DNA of 64,000 nucleotides, from positions 2,790,001 to 2,854,000 of the forward strand of contig CM055607.1 in the NCBI GenBank assembly GCA_029379385.1, written 5' to 3'. Under the pieces are notes generated by a model. It saw only the letters and a program-made list of their open reading frames with translations. It did no database searches and was not told the DNA's origin. A program made the translations under genes and the position numbers. Shown piece by piece: positions 62,993 through 64,000 of this stretch; position 1 is the first letter of the stretch, and every line of letters starts with the position of its first letter. This DNA comes from Quillaja saponaria. Lineage: Eukaryota; Streptophyta; Magnoliopsida; Fabales; Quillajaceae.

Positions 62993-63127
62993 AGTACAAG
63001 ATCAACGCTCAAATATGATGTTGAAACCTCCACTAAAAATTAATTAATGAGAGATAAGAGTTGAGACATAATTATTTATAAGGAGAGTGAAGCACTATAA
63101 CCTTAGCAATGTGGTAGTTATCATATT

Positions 63128-63705
63128 TAGGAGTGATTTTGGTTTGTTTCGGTTAGTTTTTATGGCCAATTTTTATTTTTTTCAGTTTTTGTGCAAGTGA
63201 AATAATTGAAACCAAACCGACCCTGGTGGATCGGTTCAATTCTATTTCTAGTGGTTTTATGATGGGCCTTTGGGCCTAGTGCTTTCTTGGCCAAACCTAA
63301 AATTCGGCCCAATACTATTTTCTTAAATATTTTTTGATAAAATGTATACTGTAAATGTTTTTTGGGACCAAAAAAAATGAGGATCACAATTTTTTTGATA
63401 ATTATAAACTCAAAAGTGGGTATGATTTTCTGATTTCAAAAAGATGGGCACAAAGGTGATATGGGCCGCGAAAGGAGAAATAGAATTAGAAAGGCTCAAC
63501 TAGTTTAAGCTTTAAAAAAAATATACTTCATGTCGGTTTCGATTTCAGTACAACCAGAAAGTATTGAAAACCGAAACCAAATTTTCAGTTTCTTACATTA
63601 CAAAACCAACATTATACCGAGACACTTAAGAAACCAACATTGAACTGAGTTTTCGGTTTCGGTAGGTTCATGTTTTGGGTAAAAATCAATACATGTGCAC
63701 TCCTA
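63128..63705. mobile_element. Non-autonomous hAT-type element
   Basis: Terminal inverted repeats TAGGAGTG (63128-63135) and CACTCCTA (63698-63705). They are flanked by 8-bp duplications ATCATATT (63120-63127) and ATCACATT (63706-63713), which match at 7 of 8 bases. The 8-bp duplication and TAGG..G-type ends are typical of hAT elements. Inside are subterminal GGTTTCGG/CCGAAACC motifs on both sides and GGGCCTTTGGGCC. There is no transposase. Length 578 bp. Confidence 0.8.
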
Positions 63706-63713
63706 ATCACATT

Positions 63714-64000
63714 GACAATGGTAAAGCACAAACATTTATCATGCCCATGACCTAGTATATTAGAAAATTGTTGAATGTAATACAACATATTTAGTTTGAT
63801 ATGATTCAAAATGCACGAAAAAAAAATCATAATATATAAAAGAAAAAAAATTCCGGTGTAGCATTTAAAATTAAAAAAATAAATTTGTCTAATGATTAAA
63901 AAGTTTTTGTTTCGTTAAACTCAATAAAAAATATTGACGATGAAGAAAGATGAAGAAAGAGAAACAAGTTGTATAGATCTTATTGGACAAATAAAAACTA
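63714..64000. other. AT-rich end of window
   Basis: No gene seen; A-rich tracts and a short direct repeat GATGAAGAAAGA near 63940-63960. Confidence 0.5.

Overview
The window is nuclear DNA of a flowering plant, almost certainly a eudicot. The evidence is AT-rich intergenic DNA, many short GT-AG introns, and plant-only families: a PAR1-type secreted protein, a CYP72-clan P450, GPI-anchored lipid-transfer-like proteins (LTPG) and an AAE3-type acyl-CoA synthetase. I cannot name the species. Exon limits below were set by hand, using splice sites that keep the frame and the family alignment.

Layout, left to right. 31-7353 (+) is the C-terminal third of tripeptidyl-peptidase II. 8608-11556 (-) is a complete cytochrome P450 resembling CYP715. 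12-19 kb is AT-rich DNA with repeats, including a diverged tandem duplication of about 0.8 kb. 19119-22536 (+) is a three-exon gene of unknown function. 23253-31132 (-) is the 14-exon gene for RNA polymerase III subunit RPC3/C82. A tRNA-Cys gene (31253-31324, +) lies only 120 bp from its start codon and points the other way. 33294-34072 (+) is a PAR1-like protein. 38079-41100 (+) is AAE3 (oxalate--CoA ligase type), convergent with a beta-tubulin gene at 42103-44672 (-). A candidate undescribed five-exon small gene sits at 45076-46603 (+), followed by an actin-depolymerising factor at 47120-48193 (+).

From 49 to 63 kb is a tandem cluster of LTPG genes. Four are intact (49334 +, 54931 -, 57422 +, 61781 +) and two are pseudogenes (about 52.8-54.0 kb + and 62.7-63.0 kb -). 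Promoter relics, foldback or MITE-like elements and a decayed LRR receptor fragment lie among them. The last intact copy is preceded by a relic of the ADF 3' end, which records how the cluster grew: a block starting in the last ADF codons and running into the first LTPG gene was copied about 13 kb downstream.

Most genes are housekeeping (proteolysis, Pol III transcription, cytoskeleton, oxalate/acyl-CoA metabolism) and do not form one pathway. The accessory part is the LTPG cluster. Points most worth a second look are the five-exon candidate gene, two GC-AG introns (RPC3 and ADF), the Pol III subunit/tRNA head-to-head pair, the ADF-marked duplication with frameshifted LTPG tails, and a MITE-like foldback carrying telomere-like repeats.
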